Below are positions 1 to 5,376 of a DNA stretch of 6,357 nt, piece after piece (the first letter of the stretch is position 1; every line of letters begins with the position of its first letter). The notes below the pieces were generated by a model. That model was not told the origin of the DNA. It did not search any database and saw only the letters and a program-made list of their open reading frames with translations. Source of the stretch: Thermodesulfobacteriota bacterium (lineage in GTDB: Bacteria; Desulfobacterota; Syntrophobacteria; BM002). The stretch covers positions 1 through 6,357 of the forward strand of contig CAMYLW010000175.1 of assembly GCA_947259475.1 (NCBI GenBank), in the 5' to 3' direction. The translations under genes were made by a program, and so were the position numbers.

Positions 1-87
1 AAGAAGTTTAGCATCGAAGTCCACGTTCCCCCACCAAAACAAAGAGAAGCAACGTTAACTGGCGAACATGCTAAAAAAGCTCAGTAG
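1..87 (+). CDS. Possible C-terminal tail of an upstream gene (partial)
   Basis: Frame 1 is open from the window edge for 28 codons and ends at TAG (85-87). The encoded tail is lysine-rich and polar and ends in AKKAQ. The other two forward frames hit stops earlier (taa at about 56-58 in frame 2; tag near position 9 in frame 3). I recognise no family, and a 28-codon open stretch can arise by chance. Listed because a gene cut by the window edge would look like this; confidence is low. Confidence 0.25.
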   Translation, partial: KKFSIEVHVPPPKQREATLTGEHAKKAQ

Positions 88-198
88 CCTGGAGATTTCA
101 CGAATAGCCATCGCGGGACCGTGGAGAGAGGCGAGTCTGCCTATCTCATCACTATCTACCCTCGACCTCTCATTTTTGAAGCATCCCTTTCAAATCAA

Positions 199-217
199 AA
201 TGGTGGTTTTTCGTATT
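199..217 (+). repeat. 19-bp dispersed repeat, copy 1
   Basis: AATGGTGGTTTTTCGTATT occurs here and, identical, at 3715-3733. Both copies contain an ATG (here at 200) that opens a short frame beginning MVVFRI; here it runs 15 codons to TGA at 245-247. The flanks differ after the repeat, although TTTTG and CCCTTT motifs lie at similar places before both copies. The last 7 bases form one arm of a hairpin with 223-229, which copy 2 lacks. Possibly remnants of the same mobile-element end. Confidence 0.6.
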
Positions 218-245
218 TACACAATACGACCTTTCACCCTATCCT

Positions 246-268
246 GAGATTAGCGAAATCTCCTTTTC
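246..268 (+). terminator. Weak terminator-like hairpin
   Basis: GAGATT (246-251) can pair with AATCTC (257-262) around a 5-base loop, and the run cttttcc follows. The stem is short and AT-rich, and no confident gene ends just upstream, so function is doubtful. Confidence 0.2.
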
Positions 269-368
269 CAACGAATCTTCAAAAGATCATACGTTTAGTT
301 CTGCCCTCTTCTGACCAGACTATCACCGTACTCATTGTAGGCATTGTCTTCTACTTCTGAGGAAAGTC

Positions 369-410
369 ATGTTGAGGAGTTTTCAGAAACTGCCGATAAG
401 AAGCCCCTGA
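369..410 (+). CDS. Candidate 13-codon leader peptide
   Basis: An ATG at 369 sits 4 bases after a Shine-Dalgarno-like GAGGAA (359-364) and opens a 13-codon frame, MLRSFQKLPIRSP. Its TGA stop (408-410) is exactly the three-base loop of the hairpin at 398-420. A short ORF with a ribosome site that ends inside competing hairpins just before a T-tract terminator is the layout of a leader-peptide attenuator. No codon run points to a particular amino acid. No homology can be claimed for a peptide this short, and chance is a real alternative. Confidence 0.22.
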   Translation: MLRSFQKLPIRSP

Positions 411-440
411 GGGGGTTCTTACCTCTTGGGGGCTTTTGTA
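398..440 (+). terminator. Terminator or attenuator with two competing hairpins
   Basis: Two stems share the same left arm. In the first, AAGAAGCCCC (398-407) pairs with GGGGGTTCTT (411-420), 9 of 10 pairs around TGA. In the second, AAGCCCC (401-407) pairs with GGGGCTT (429-435), and an inner GAGG/CCTC (409-412 with 422-425) can add to it; TTTTGTATTT follows directly. The second form resembles a Rho-independent terminator and excludes the first. It lies about 70 bases before the GYD gene, so it may attenuate that gene or simply end transcription entering from the left. Confidence 0.5.
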
Positions 441-510
441 TTTGGGCTGGCATTTATTTGGGACCTAACGGCAAGTCACGTCAAACTTTGTCAGAAAGGA
501 GGTTAGCTTT

Positions 511-804
511 ATGCCGACTTACATCAACCTGGTCAGGTGGACACAGAAAGGGATTGAGGATGTCCGGGAGAGCCCCAACCGAGTCGACGCGGCCAAGAAG
601 TTGTTTCAGGCAGCAGGAGGTGAGTTGAAACAGTTCTACCTTGTGTTTGGGCAGTACGACATGGTCGTGATCAGCGAGTTTCCGGACGATGAAGCAGCAA
701 CCAAGGCTGGACTCATCCTCGGTTCAGCAGGTTCAGTTCGCACCGAAAGCTGTCGCGCGTTTCCAGAAGACGAATACCGAAAGATCATCGCCGCTCTGCC
801 CTGA
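511..804 (+). CDS. GYD domain-containing protein
   Basis: A 97-residue protein matching the GYD family (PF08734 type) over its whole length. These are small proteins expected to adopt a ferredoxin-like alpha/beta fold, and their biochemical role is not established. Recognisable features are the N-terminal MPTYINLVRWT strand, the helix SPNRVDAAKKLFQAAGG (21-37), the signature GQYD (47-50) followed by strand MVVISEFPDDEAA, and the C-terminal RAFPEDEYRKIIAAL. Length is normal for the family. The start is well supported: AAAGGAGGT (495-503) lies 7 bases before the ATG. The gene stands alone; the next begins 161 bases later. The terminator/leader at 398-440 may control it. Predicted cytoplasmic, with no signal peptide or membrane segment. 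The family assignment is firm, the function unknown. Confidence 0.92.
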   Translation: MPTYINLVRWTQKGIEDVRESPNRVDAAKKLFQAAGGELKQFYLVFGQYDMVVISEFPDDEAATKAGLILGSAGSVRTESCRAFPEDEYRKIIAALP

Positions 805-830
805 GTAGTCTTCCAGAACAAGCCGTCTCA

Positions 831-917
831 AGGTAGCAAGTACGGCTCGGGTATGCACACCAAACTTGACGGTGCAGCGAAAGCGCTGAAGTGCGCCGTA
901 GATCTCTAGCGTTAGGT
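831..917 (+). other. Structured intergenic region (nested stems)
   Basis: Between the GYD and MBL genes, TACGGC (841-846) pairs perfectly with GCCGTA (895-900). Inside it GCAC (855-858) pairs with GTGC (891-894), and CAGCG (875-879) pairs with CGCTG (884-888) around an AAAG loop. An alternative inner stem pairs TGCAC (854-858) with GTGCA (872-876). Outside, AAGGTAG near 831 partly matches CTAGCGTT near 906. No T-tract follows, so this is not a standard terminator. It could be an untranslated-leader structure for the MBL gene or a decayed palindromic recombination site; I recognise no RNA family. Confidence 0.3.
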
Positions 918-965
918 GGTTCTGCTGACTCAGGCTTATTCTCGGCCAATTGAAGAAGGTCTCAA

Positions 966-1643
966 ATGGCAGTCGACATCTTTCAGATCGAGCTGGGGTT
1001 CGACCAATGCTACGTATTGAAGTCAGAAGGCGTCATCGCCGTGGATGCTGGTGCCCCCAATAAAGGCAGGAATTTCGCGCGTGGGTTAGAGCGAGCGTCT
1101 ATCCATCCGCAAGACGTGCAACTGGTTGTAATTACCCACGGCCATTGGGATCATGTCGGCTCTGCGGGTGAGCTCATAGCAATCACGGGTGCAAAGCTCG
1201 CCATGCATCGACGCGAAGTCAACTGGCTTGAGCAGTCCCTTACACCGCTGCCCCCTGGAGTCACACTCTGGGGGCGCATATTTATCAGCTTACACAAGAA
1301 GTTCATGCCACTCATCAACATTCCGCCGGCCAAAGTCGATGTGGCCCTCGGCGATGACGGCCTTTTGCTCTCTGACTACGGAATACCCGGCCGGGTTCTC
1401 CACACTCCCGGGCATAGCTCCGGATCTTTGACTGTCTTGTTGGATACAGGTGAAGCGTTTGTTGGAGACCTCGCCATGAACAGGTTCCCGCTGCGTCTCT
1501 CCCCCGGCCTACCGATTTTCGCTGAGGATCAGGCCGCGGTGGTGGAGAGTTGGAGATCACTGTTGGACCAAGGAGCAACCACCGTTTACCCAGCTCACGG
1601 AAAGCCGTTCCCTGCAGAGGTCATCCGAAAAGCCATCTCGTGA
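966..1643 (+). CDS. MBL-fold metallo-hydrolase
   Basis: A 225-residue metallo-beta-lactamase superfamily hydrolase, cytoplasmic, without signal peptide. The full binuclear metal-site set is visible: HGHWDH (H58, H60, D62, H63), H150 in TPGHSSGS, bridging D168 in VGDLAM, and H211 in the C-terminal PAHGKP. The protein is therefore expected to bind two metals (commonly zinc) and to be active. The N-terminal half reads as strands carrying a VDAG motif (26-29), as in glyoxalase II-like members. Substrate cannot be deduced: members of this group cleave thioesters, lactones or phosphodiesters. The length fits a single-domain member with no added domain. GAAGAAGGT (952-960) precedes the ATG by 5 bases and supports the start. 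The gene is separated from both neighbours by more than 150 bases, so no operon partner suggests a pathway. Confidence 0.92.
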   Translation: MAVDIFQIELGFDQCYVLKSEGVIAVDAGAPNKGRNFARGLERASIHPQDVQLVVITHGHWDHVGSAGELIAITGAKLAMHRREVNWLEQSLTPLPPGVTLWGRIFISLHKKFMPLINIPPAKVDVALGDDGLLLSDYGIPGRVLHTPGHSSGSLTVLLDTGEAFVGDLAMNRFPLRLSPGLPIFAEDQAAVVESWRSLLDQGATTVYPAHGKPFPAEVIRKAIS

Positions 1644-1683
1644 CTTCCTCGCCCCGGCTCATTTTGATTGTCGGCGAGCCACC

Positions 1684-1777
1684 TGACATCCCTTCATTCA
1701 CAGTCACGCCCCTTTTGCCCGTCCTAATATGCAGTACTATGGTCTCTAGGGCTGAAACTGTGAATGAAGGGATGTCA
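1684..1777. repeat. 21-bp perfect inverted repeat around a 52-bp spacer
   Basis: Bases 1684-1704 are the exact reverse complement of 1757-1777 (21 of 21), separated by 1705-1756. Each arm is the core TGTGAATGAAGGGATGTCA of the palindromic repeat family found in the later gaps, so this is a head-to-head pair of cores, the left one on the minus strand. The whole is 94 bases long, about the size of a small non-autonomous element or a long hairpin. It lies after the MBL gene and before the CLC gene. No T-tract directly follows the right arm, so a terminator role is less likely. Confidence 0.8.
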
Positions 1778-1790
1778 TCTACACTTTTGC
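1757..1790 (+). repeat. Dispersed palindromic repeat, copy B
   Basis: One of four + strand copies of a repeat whose consensus starts AGTGTGAATTAMGGGATG and ends NATCTACACTTTTGC. The halves form an imperfect dyad: ACTGTGAATGA (1757-1767) against TCATCTACACT (1775-1785), 8 of 11 positions. The innermost variable pair is G-C here but T-A in the copies at 5273 and 6264, a compensating change. The right end TTTTGC overlaps the candidate -35 region of the CLC promoter. Confidence 0.75.
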
Positions 1791-1816
1791 AGTTTTGAAG
1801 GGTTATTTGCTATACT
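1787..1816 (+). promoter_or_regulatory. Candidate promoter for a leaderless CLC transcript
   Basis: TATACT (1811-1816) is a 5-of-6 match to the bacterial -10 box. TTGCAG (1787-1792) lies 18 bases upstream as a weak -35. The ATG of the CLC gene begins 7 bases after the -10 box, where transcription would be expected to start, so the mRNA would have little or no 5' leader. No Shine-Dalgarno sequence lies at a usable distance before this ATG, which fits. The -35 overlaps the end of palindromic repeat copy B. Confidence 0.5.
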
Positions 1817-1822
1817 ATTACT

Positions 1823-3583
1823 ATGGCTGCAAAAGCCTCTCAGAAGATTGCACGGGCTTTGAGCAGATGGCGTTTGCACCAACATGTTTATCTCTCGGTT
1901 CTCGCTATTCTCATCGGCATTCTTGGAGGCTACGGTGCTCTTCTCTTTCGCTACGCCATCAAGGTCGCACAATATTGTTTTTATCAGAACACGCACGATA
2001 TCTTGACCTTTGCCCACACCCTGCCGGTCTATCTTAAAATCGGCCTGCCCGCCCTGGGCGGTCTCGTCGTTGGCCCTATCATTTACTTTGGCGCTCGTGA
2101 AGCCAAGGGACACGGGGTGCCGGAGGTCATGGAAGCCGTTGCGCTCAAAGGGGGGCGCATTCGCCCGAGGGTGGCTCTGGTTAAAATCCTGGCTTCGGGC
2201 ATTTCCATTGGTTCTGGTGGTTCGGTGGGTCGGGAAGGCCCTATTGTCCAGATCGGCTCATCCATTGGCTCAAGTCTGGCACAGATACTCAGGGTGCCCC
2301 ACCTCCGGCAAAGGACTCTCGTGGGCTGTGGAGCCGCTGCCGGGATTGCTGCCACGTTCAACGCGCCAATTGCCGGGGCACTCTTCGCCGTAGAAGTGCT
2401 CTTGGGCGATTTTGGCGTCGCCACATTTTCCCCGGTGGTACTTTCCTCGGTAACTGCCACCACCATCTCACGTTACTATTTAGGTGATTTTCCAGCTTTT
2501 ATCATCCCCACCTACAAATTGGTCTCCCTCTGGGAATTCCTCTTCTATCCTCTGCTAGGCGTCGCTGCCGGCTTCGTTGCGCTCTTATTCATTATCAGCT
2601 TGTATAAATGCGAAGATCTTTTTGAGGCACTAAGGATTCCAGACTATCTAAAGCCTGCACTTGGTGGTCTCATGCTCGGCTGCTTGCTTTGGAAATGGCC
2701 CTATGTATTCGGAGTGGGCTACGGGTCTATCAACCTGTCACTCAAGAACCAATTGCCAGCTCTGCTTCTTTTCACATTGGTCTTTGTCAAGATACTTGCC
2801 ACCTCAGTTACTATTGGCAGCGGCGGTTCAGGAGGGATATTTGCACCCTCCCTGTTTATCGGCGCCATGACCGGCGGCTTTTTCGGCTGGGGCGTGCATG
2901 AGCTCTTTCCTTTGCTCACCGCCAATTCCGGCGCCTACGCCCTGGTAGCCATGGGAGCCGTGGTTGCAGGTACCACCCATGCACCCATCACTGCCATCAT
3001 TATTATTTTCGAACTGACTGCCACCTATAAGATTATCTTGCCCCTGATGATCACCTGTATTCTCAGTACGATCATTACCACTTCTTTGAAACGCGGTTCC
3101 ATCTACACAATCAAGCTGTTTCGCAGGGGTATAGAGATCTCGCACGGCTGGGAACAGAATATCCTGCAAGCTATCAAGGTTCGAGACATCATGAACGATA
3201 ACGTAGTGACGATTCCAGAAAACATGCAATTGGTGGATGTAATTAACCGTCTCAAAACGCAAGATGCCTCCTATCTGCACGTGGTCAGTGAAAGCAATGA
3301 ACTGATAGGTATTATCTCCTTTCGCGACATCCGACCCGTGCTTCAAGAGGAAACCCTGAAACGGTTAGTTATTGCCAGAGATGTGGCCACAACAGACGTC
3401 ACTACCATACGTCCCTCAGACAACATCCAGCTTGCCCTCCAGGAAATGGGTAGCAGAGGAATTTCTCAACTCCCGGTGGTGGCTGAGGATGGTAGCAAGA
3501 AGGTAATCGGTACCTTGAGCAAAAAAGATGTGCTGGCAGCCTATGATAAGGCAGTGTTTCATCGGGAAATAGAGGAGCATTAA
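1823..3583 (+). CDS. CLC-family chloride channel/transporter with CBS pair
   Basis: A 586-residue inner-membrane CLC protein, expected to work as a homodimer moving chloride. The membrane domain spans about 20-425, followed by two CBS domains (about 451-510 and 517-577), which in such proteins can bind adenine nucleotides and regulate conduction. Filter motifs are visible: GHGVP (96-100) where E. coli ClC has GSGIP, GREGP (136-140) with gating glutamate E138, GIFAP (338-342), and Y402 in the TATYKIILP stretch, matching the inner-gate tyrosine. In the segment FNAPIAGALFAVEV, E191 is kept but V192 occupies the place of the internal proton glutamate (E203 in E. coli ClC). Valine there is the residue of CLC channels, so proton coupling may be lost. 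Length is usual for CBS-bearing prokaryotic members. No ribosome site precedes the ATG; a leaderless start is proposed. Bracketed by palindromic repeats at 1757 and 3648. Confidence 0.95.
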   Translation: MAAKASQKIARALSRWRLHQHVYLSVLAILIGILGGYGALLFRYAIKVAQYCFYQNTHDILTFAHTLPVYLKIGLPALGGLVVGPIIYFGAREAKGHGVPEVMEAVALKGGRIRPRVALVKILASGISIGSGGSVGREGPIVQIGSSIGSSLAQILRVPHLRQRTLVGCGAAAGIAATFNAPIAGALFAVEVLLGDFGVATFSPVVLSSVTATTISRYYLGDFPAFIIPTYKLVSLWEFLFYPLLGVAAGFVALLFIISLYKCEDLFEALRIPDYLKPALGGLMLGCLLWKWPYVFGVGYGSINLSLKNQLPALLLFTLVFVKILATSVTIGSGGSGGIFAPSLFIGAMTGGFFGWGVHELFPLLTANSGAYALVAMGAVVAGTTHAPITAIIIIFELTATYKIILPLMITCILSTIITTSLKRGSIYTIKLFRRGIEISHGWEQNILQAIKVRDIMNDNVVTIPENMQLVDVINRLKTQDASYLHVVSESNELIGIISFRDIRPVLQEETLKRLVIARDVATTDVTTIRPSDNIQLALQEMGSRGISQLPVVAEDGSKKVIGTLSKKDVLAAYDKAVFHREIEEH

Positions 3584-3647
3584 GAATCCCTCCTCTTACC
3601 TCTTGAGACTTAGCTACCCTATCTTGTGCCAGATTAGATTCCGGCAA

Positions 3648-3681
3648 AGTGTGAATTACGGGATGTTATCTTTAGTTTTGC
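3648..3681 (+). repeat. Dispersed palindromic repeat, copy C
   Basis: AGTGTGAATTACGGGATG begins this copy and it ends TTAGTTTTGC, aligning over its full length with the copy at 1757. The preceding GCAAAGTGTGAATTA also matches the left flank of the copy at 6264 (GCGAAAGTGTGAATTA). In this copy the innermost variable pair of the dyad is T-T, so pairing is less complete. It lies 64 bases after the CLC stop codon and about 150 bases before the oxidase start. Confidence 0.75.
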
Positions 3682-3714
3682 AATGGCCCTTTAAGCCAGC
3701 CGGTTAATCTCAAG

Positions 3715-3733
3715 AATGGTGGTTTTTCGTATT
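3715..3733 (+). repeat. 19-bp dispersed repeat, copy 2
   Basis: Identical over 19 bases to 199-217. The ATG at 3716 opens a 16-codon frame beginning MVVFRIENGVPG and ending at TGA 3764-3766, with no clear ribosome site. The two copies share only the first six codons. It lies 33 bases after palindromic repeat copy C, so the two may belong to one degraded element. The last four bases before its stop overlap the candidate promoter of the oxidase gene. Confidence 0.6.
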
Positions 3734-3761
3734 GAAAATGGTGTCCCTGGGGTTACTCTTT

Positions 3762-3770
3762 TGTGATAAT
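3762..3770 (+). promoter_or_regulatory. Candidate extended -10 promoter of the oxidase gene
   Basis: TGTGATAAT matches an extended -10 (TGn followed by GATAAT, 5 of 6 to the consensus hexamer), about 60 bases before the oxidase ATG. No good -35 is present at the usual spacing, which extended -10 promoters can tolerate. This would give the oxidase its own transcript with a leader of roughly 50 bases. Confidence 0.4.
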
Positions 3771-3830
3771 GTGTGCTTACCTTTGCACCACGCACTCACA
3801 GGGTAATAACAAGACTCCAAGGAGAACATC

Positions 3831-5231
3831 ATGCTCAATGAAGCAACCATAGAGGAATTCAAGGCGAGCCTGCGCGGTGAACTTATCCAACCCAACGATG
3901 AGGCCTATGATGCCGCCCGTAAGGTCTGGAACGGCATGTTCGACCGGAAACCGGTAATCATCGTACGCTGTGTGAGTACAAGCGACGTCATGAACGCCGT
4001 GAATTTCTCCCGGGATAAAACCCTGCTCATCTCAGTGAGAGGCGGCGGCCACCACGTAGCCGGCACTGCTGTATGCGACGACGGCATGATGATCGACCTG
4101 TCGCTCATGCGACGGGTCACCGTGGATAAGCGAAATAAGACAGCCCGGGTGGACGGCGGTGCACTATTGGGAGACGTTGACCATGAGACCCAGCTGCACG
4201 GTCTGGCGGTTTCAGCGGGTATCGTCTCCCACACGGGCGTAGGCGGCCTGGCCCTGGGTGGAGGGTTCGGTTGGATCAGCCGCAAGTACGGCCTTTCTGT
4301 CGACAATCTAATCTCGGCCAATGTCGTCACAGCAGACGGCAGGCTGGTCACAGCCAGCGCTGAGGAGAATCCGGACCTTTTCTGGGGCGTCCGCGGCGGC
4401 GGTGGCAACTTCGGTGTTGTCACCTCATTCGAGTTCAAGTGCGCGGAGATAGGCACCGAAGTTTATTCGGGCCTGATCATCAAGAAATTCGAGGACGCTA
4501 AGAAGTACATGCAGTTCCACCGTGAATACGTCCGGAAGCTGCCGGACGAGATGACGGTGTGGATGGTGGTGCGTCACGCTCCCCCGCTACCTTTCCTGCC
4601 GAAGGACGTGCATGGGAAGATGATAGTGGTGGTCCCGTTCGTGTGGCTCGGCGGGCAACCGGACGGTGACAAGCTCCTCAAGCCGATCCGCGAGATCACA
4701 GAGCCTCATGGTGAGGCCATTGGCATGAACTCGTGGGTGGGCTGGCAGTCCGGTTTCGATGGGCTTGTGGATCATGGCGCTCGGAACTACTGGAAGTCGC
4801 ATCACCTCGAGGAACTCTCCGACGGTTGCATCGACAAGATTATCGAGTTCGCCGGGAAGATGCCGACCGACGAGTGTGAGGTGTTCATCCCGCACATGGA
4901 AGGTGCTCCAAGCCGGGAAGGTGCTCCAAGCCGGGTGCCGGAAAACGAGACGGCCTTCGCGCACCGCAAGACACCTTTCGTCCTGAACATTCACACACGG
5001 TGGCGGAACGCCTCGGACGACGAGCGGTGCCTCGTTTGGGCCAGGGATTTCCACAGTTCCACCCAGGAGTACGCCAAGGGTGTCTACGTGAACTTTATCA
5101 GCGATATGGGAGAGGATCGGGCCAAGGAGGCCTATACGCCTGAGGTCTGGAATCGCCTCGTGGAGCTCAAGAACAAGTACGACCCACAAAACATGTTCCG
5201 ACTGAATCAGAACATTCCACCGAACGTTTGA
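3831..5231 (+). CDS. FAD-linked oxidase, berberine bridge enzyme (BBE) family
   Basis: A 466-residue flavoprotein oxidase of the vanillyl-alcohol-oxidase fold. The N-terminal FAD-binding domain (about 37-205) carries RGGGHHVAG (70-78), where H74 is the expected 8-alpha-histidyl FAD link, then GVGGLALGGGFGWISRKYGL (136-155) and PDLFWGVRGGGGNFGVVT (181-198). The C-terminal BBE segment is clear in YVNFISDMGEDR (419-430) and KYDPQNMFRLNQNIPP (449-464). Family members with a second FAD link have cysteine in a GxCPxVGxGG context; here the aligned residue is V132, so FAD is probably held by one bond, as in 6-hydroxy-D-nicotine oxidase. Such enzymes oxidise alcohols, sugars, amines or phenolics; the substrate is not deducible. 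No signal peptide is visible. AAGGAG (3819-3824) precedes the ATG by 6 bases. The gene contains an 18-bp in-frame tandem duplication and is clearly richer in GC than the nitroreductase downstream. Confidence 0.93.
   Translation: MLNEATIEEFKASLRGELIQPNDEAYDAARKVWNGMFDRKPVIIVRCVSTSDVMNAVNFSRDKTLLISVRGGGHHVAGTAVCDDGMMIDLSLMRRVTVDKRNKTARVDGGALLGDVDHETQLHGLAVSAGIVSHTGVGGLALGGGFGWISRKYGLSVDNLISANVVTADGRLVTASAEENPDLFWGVRGGGGNFGVVTSFEFKCAEIGTEVYSGLIIKKFEDAKKYMQFHREYVRKLPDEMTVWMVVRHAPPLPFLPKDVHGKMIVVVPFVWLGGQPDGDKLLKPIREITEPHGEAIGMNSWVGWQSGFDGLVDHGARNYWKSHHLEELSDGCIDKIIEFAGKMPTDECEVFIPHMEGAPSREGAPSRVPENETAFAHRKTPFVLNIHTRWRNASDDERCLVWARDFHSSTQEYAKGVYVNFISDMGEDRAKEAYTPEVWNRLVELKNKYDPQNMFRLNQNIPPNV
4899..4934 (+). 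repeat. 18-bp perfect tandem duplication inside the oxidase gene
   Basis: GAAGGTGCTCCAAGCCGG occurs twice back to back, in frame, giving EGAPSR-EGAPSR (residues 357-368). The units are identical, including third-codon positions, which suggests a recent slippage or duplication. It lies in a presumably exposed loop before the BBE segment and does not touch the FAD motifs. Confidence 0.95.
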
Positions 5232-5234
5232 GCC

Positions 5235-5254
5235 GTCGACTGTGAGCAGTCAAC
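5235..5254 (+). terminator. Weak hairpin after the oxidase gene
   Basis: GTCGACTG (5235-5242) pairs with CAGTCAAC (5247-5254), 7 of 8 positions, around a TGAG loop, starting 3 bases after the stop codon. Only tctta follows, not a real T-tract, so this may be a weak or Rho-assisted end, or an mRNA 3' stabilising stem. Confidence 0.3.
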
Positions 5255-5272
5255 TCTTACATGGCCACCCGC

Positions 5273-5306
5273 AGTGTGAATTACATACTTTAATCTACAC
5301 TTTTCC
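5273..5306 (+). repeat. Dispersed palindromic repeat, copy D
   Basis: The ends match the family consensus while the centre has diverged. GTGTGAATTA (5274-5283) opposes TAATCTACAC (5291-5300), 8 of 10 positions as a dyad, and CTTTT follows. The usual GGGATG centre is replaced by catactt. Conservation of the arms over the centre suggests that the palindrome, not the spacer, matters. It lies between the oxidase and nitroreductase genes, about 70 bases before the nitroreductase start. Confidence 0.65.
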
Positions 5307-5376
5307 CATTTCAGATCTGCTTACCATATCTAGAGGTAGGATAAGAATATATTCATTATAAGGAAAGGATAAGATT

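Larger units (their letters stand above)
88..368. other. Gap without a convincing gene
   Basis: No protein-coding gene is supported here. A GTG-started frame of 79 codons (121-360) crosses a dispersed repeat and two hairpins, has no ribosome site and encodes nothing I recognise, so I do not call it. The stretch holds one 19-bp repeat copy (199-217), a perfect 7-bp hairpin (211-217 with 223-229, loop TACAC) and a 6-bp hairpin followed by a T-rich run (246-267). It looks like decayed intergenic or mobile-element DNA. Confidence 0.5.

Noticed and set aside
121..360. 79-codon open frame in the left gap
   Set aside because: GTG start without a ribosome site, crosses a dispersed repeat and hairpins, and the product resembles no protein I know.
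344..628. 94-codon frame overlapping the start of the GYD gene
   Set aside because: Runs through the terminator hairpins and then out of frame across the well-supported GYD gene; no ribosome site at its TTG start.
1684..1777. Rho-independent terminator of the MBL gene
   Set aside because: The arms pair perfectly, but the 52-base loop and absence of a T-tract directly after the right arm argue against a standard terminator.
2828..3346. 172-codon minus-strand frame within the CLC gene
   Set aside because: Antisense to the filter and CBS regions, with no recognisable motif; the + strand reading is certain.
4587..5189. 200-codon minus-strand frame within the oxidase gene
   Set aside because: Antisense shadow of a high-GC gene whose + strand product has clear family motifs throughout.
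5338..5373. Direct repeat AGGATAAG as a regulator-binding site before the nitroreductase gene
   Set aside because: Only 8 bases, purine-rich, and one copy is partly the ribosome site; chance similarity is a sufficient explanation.
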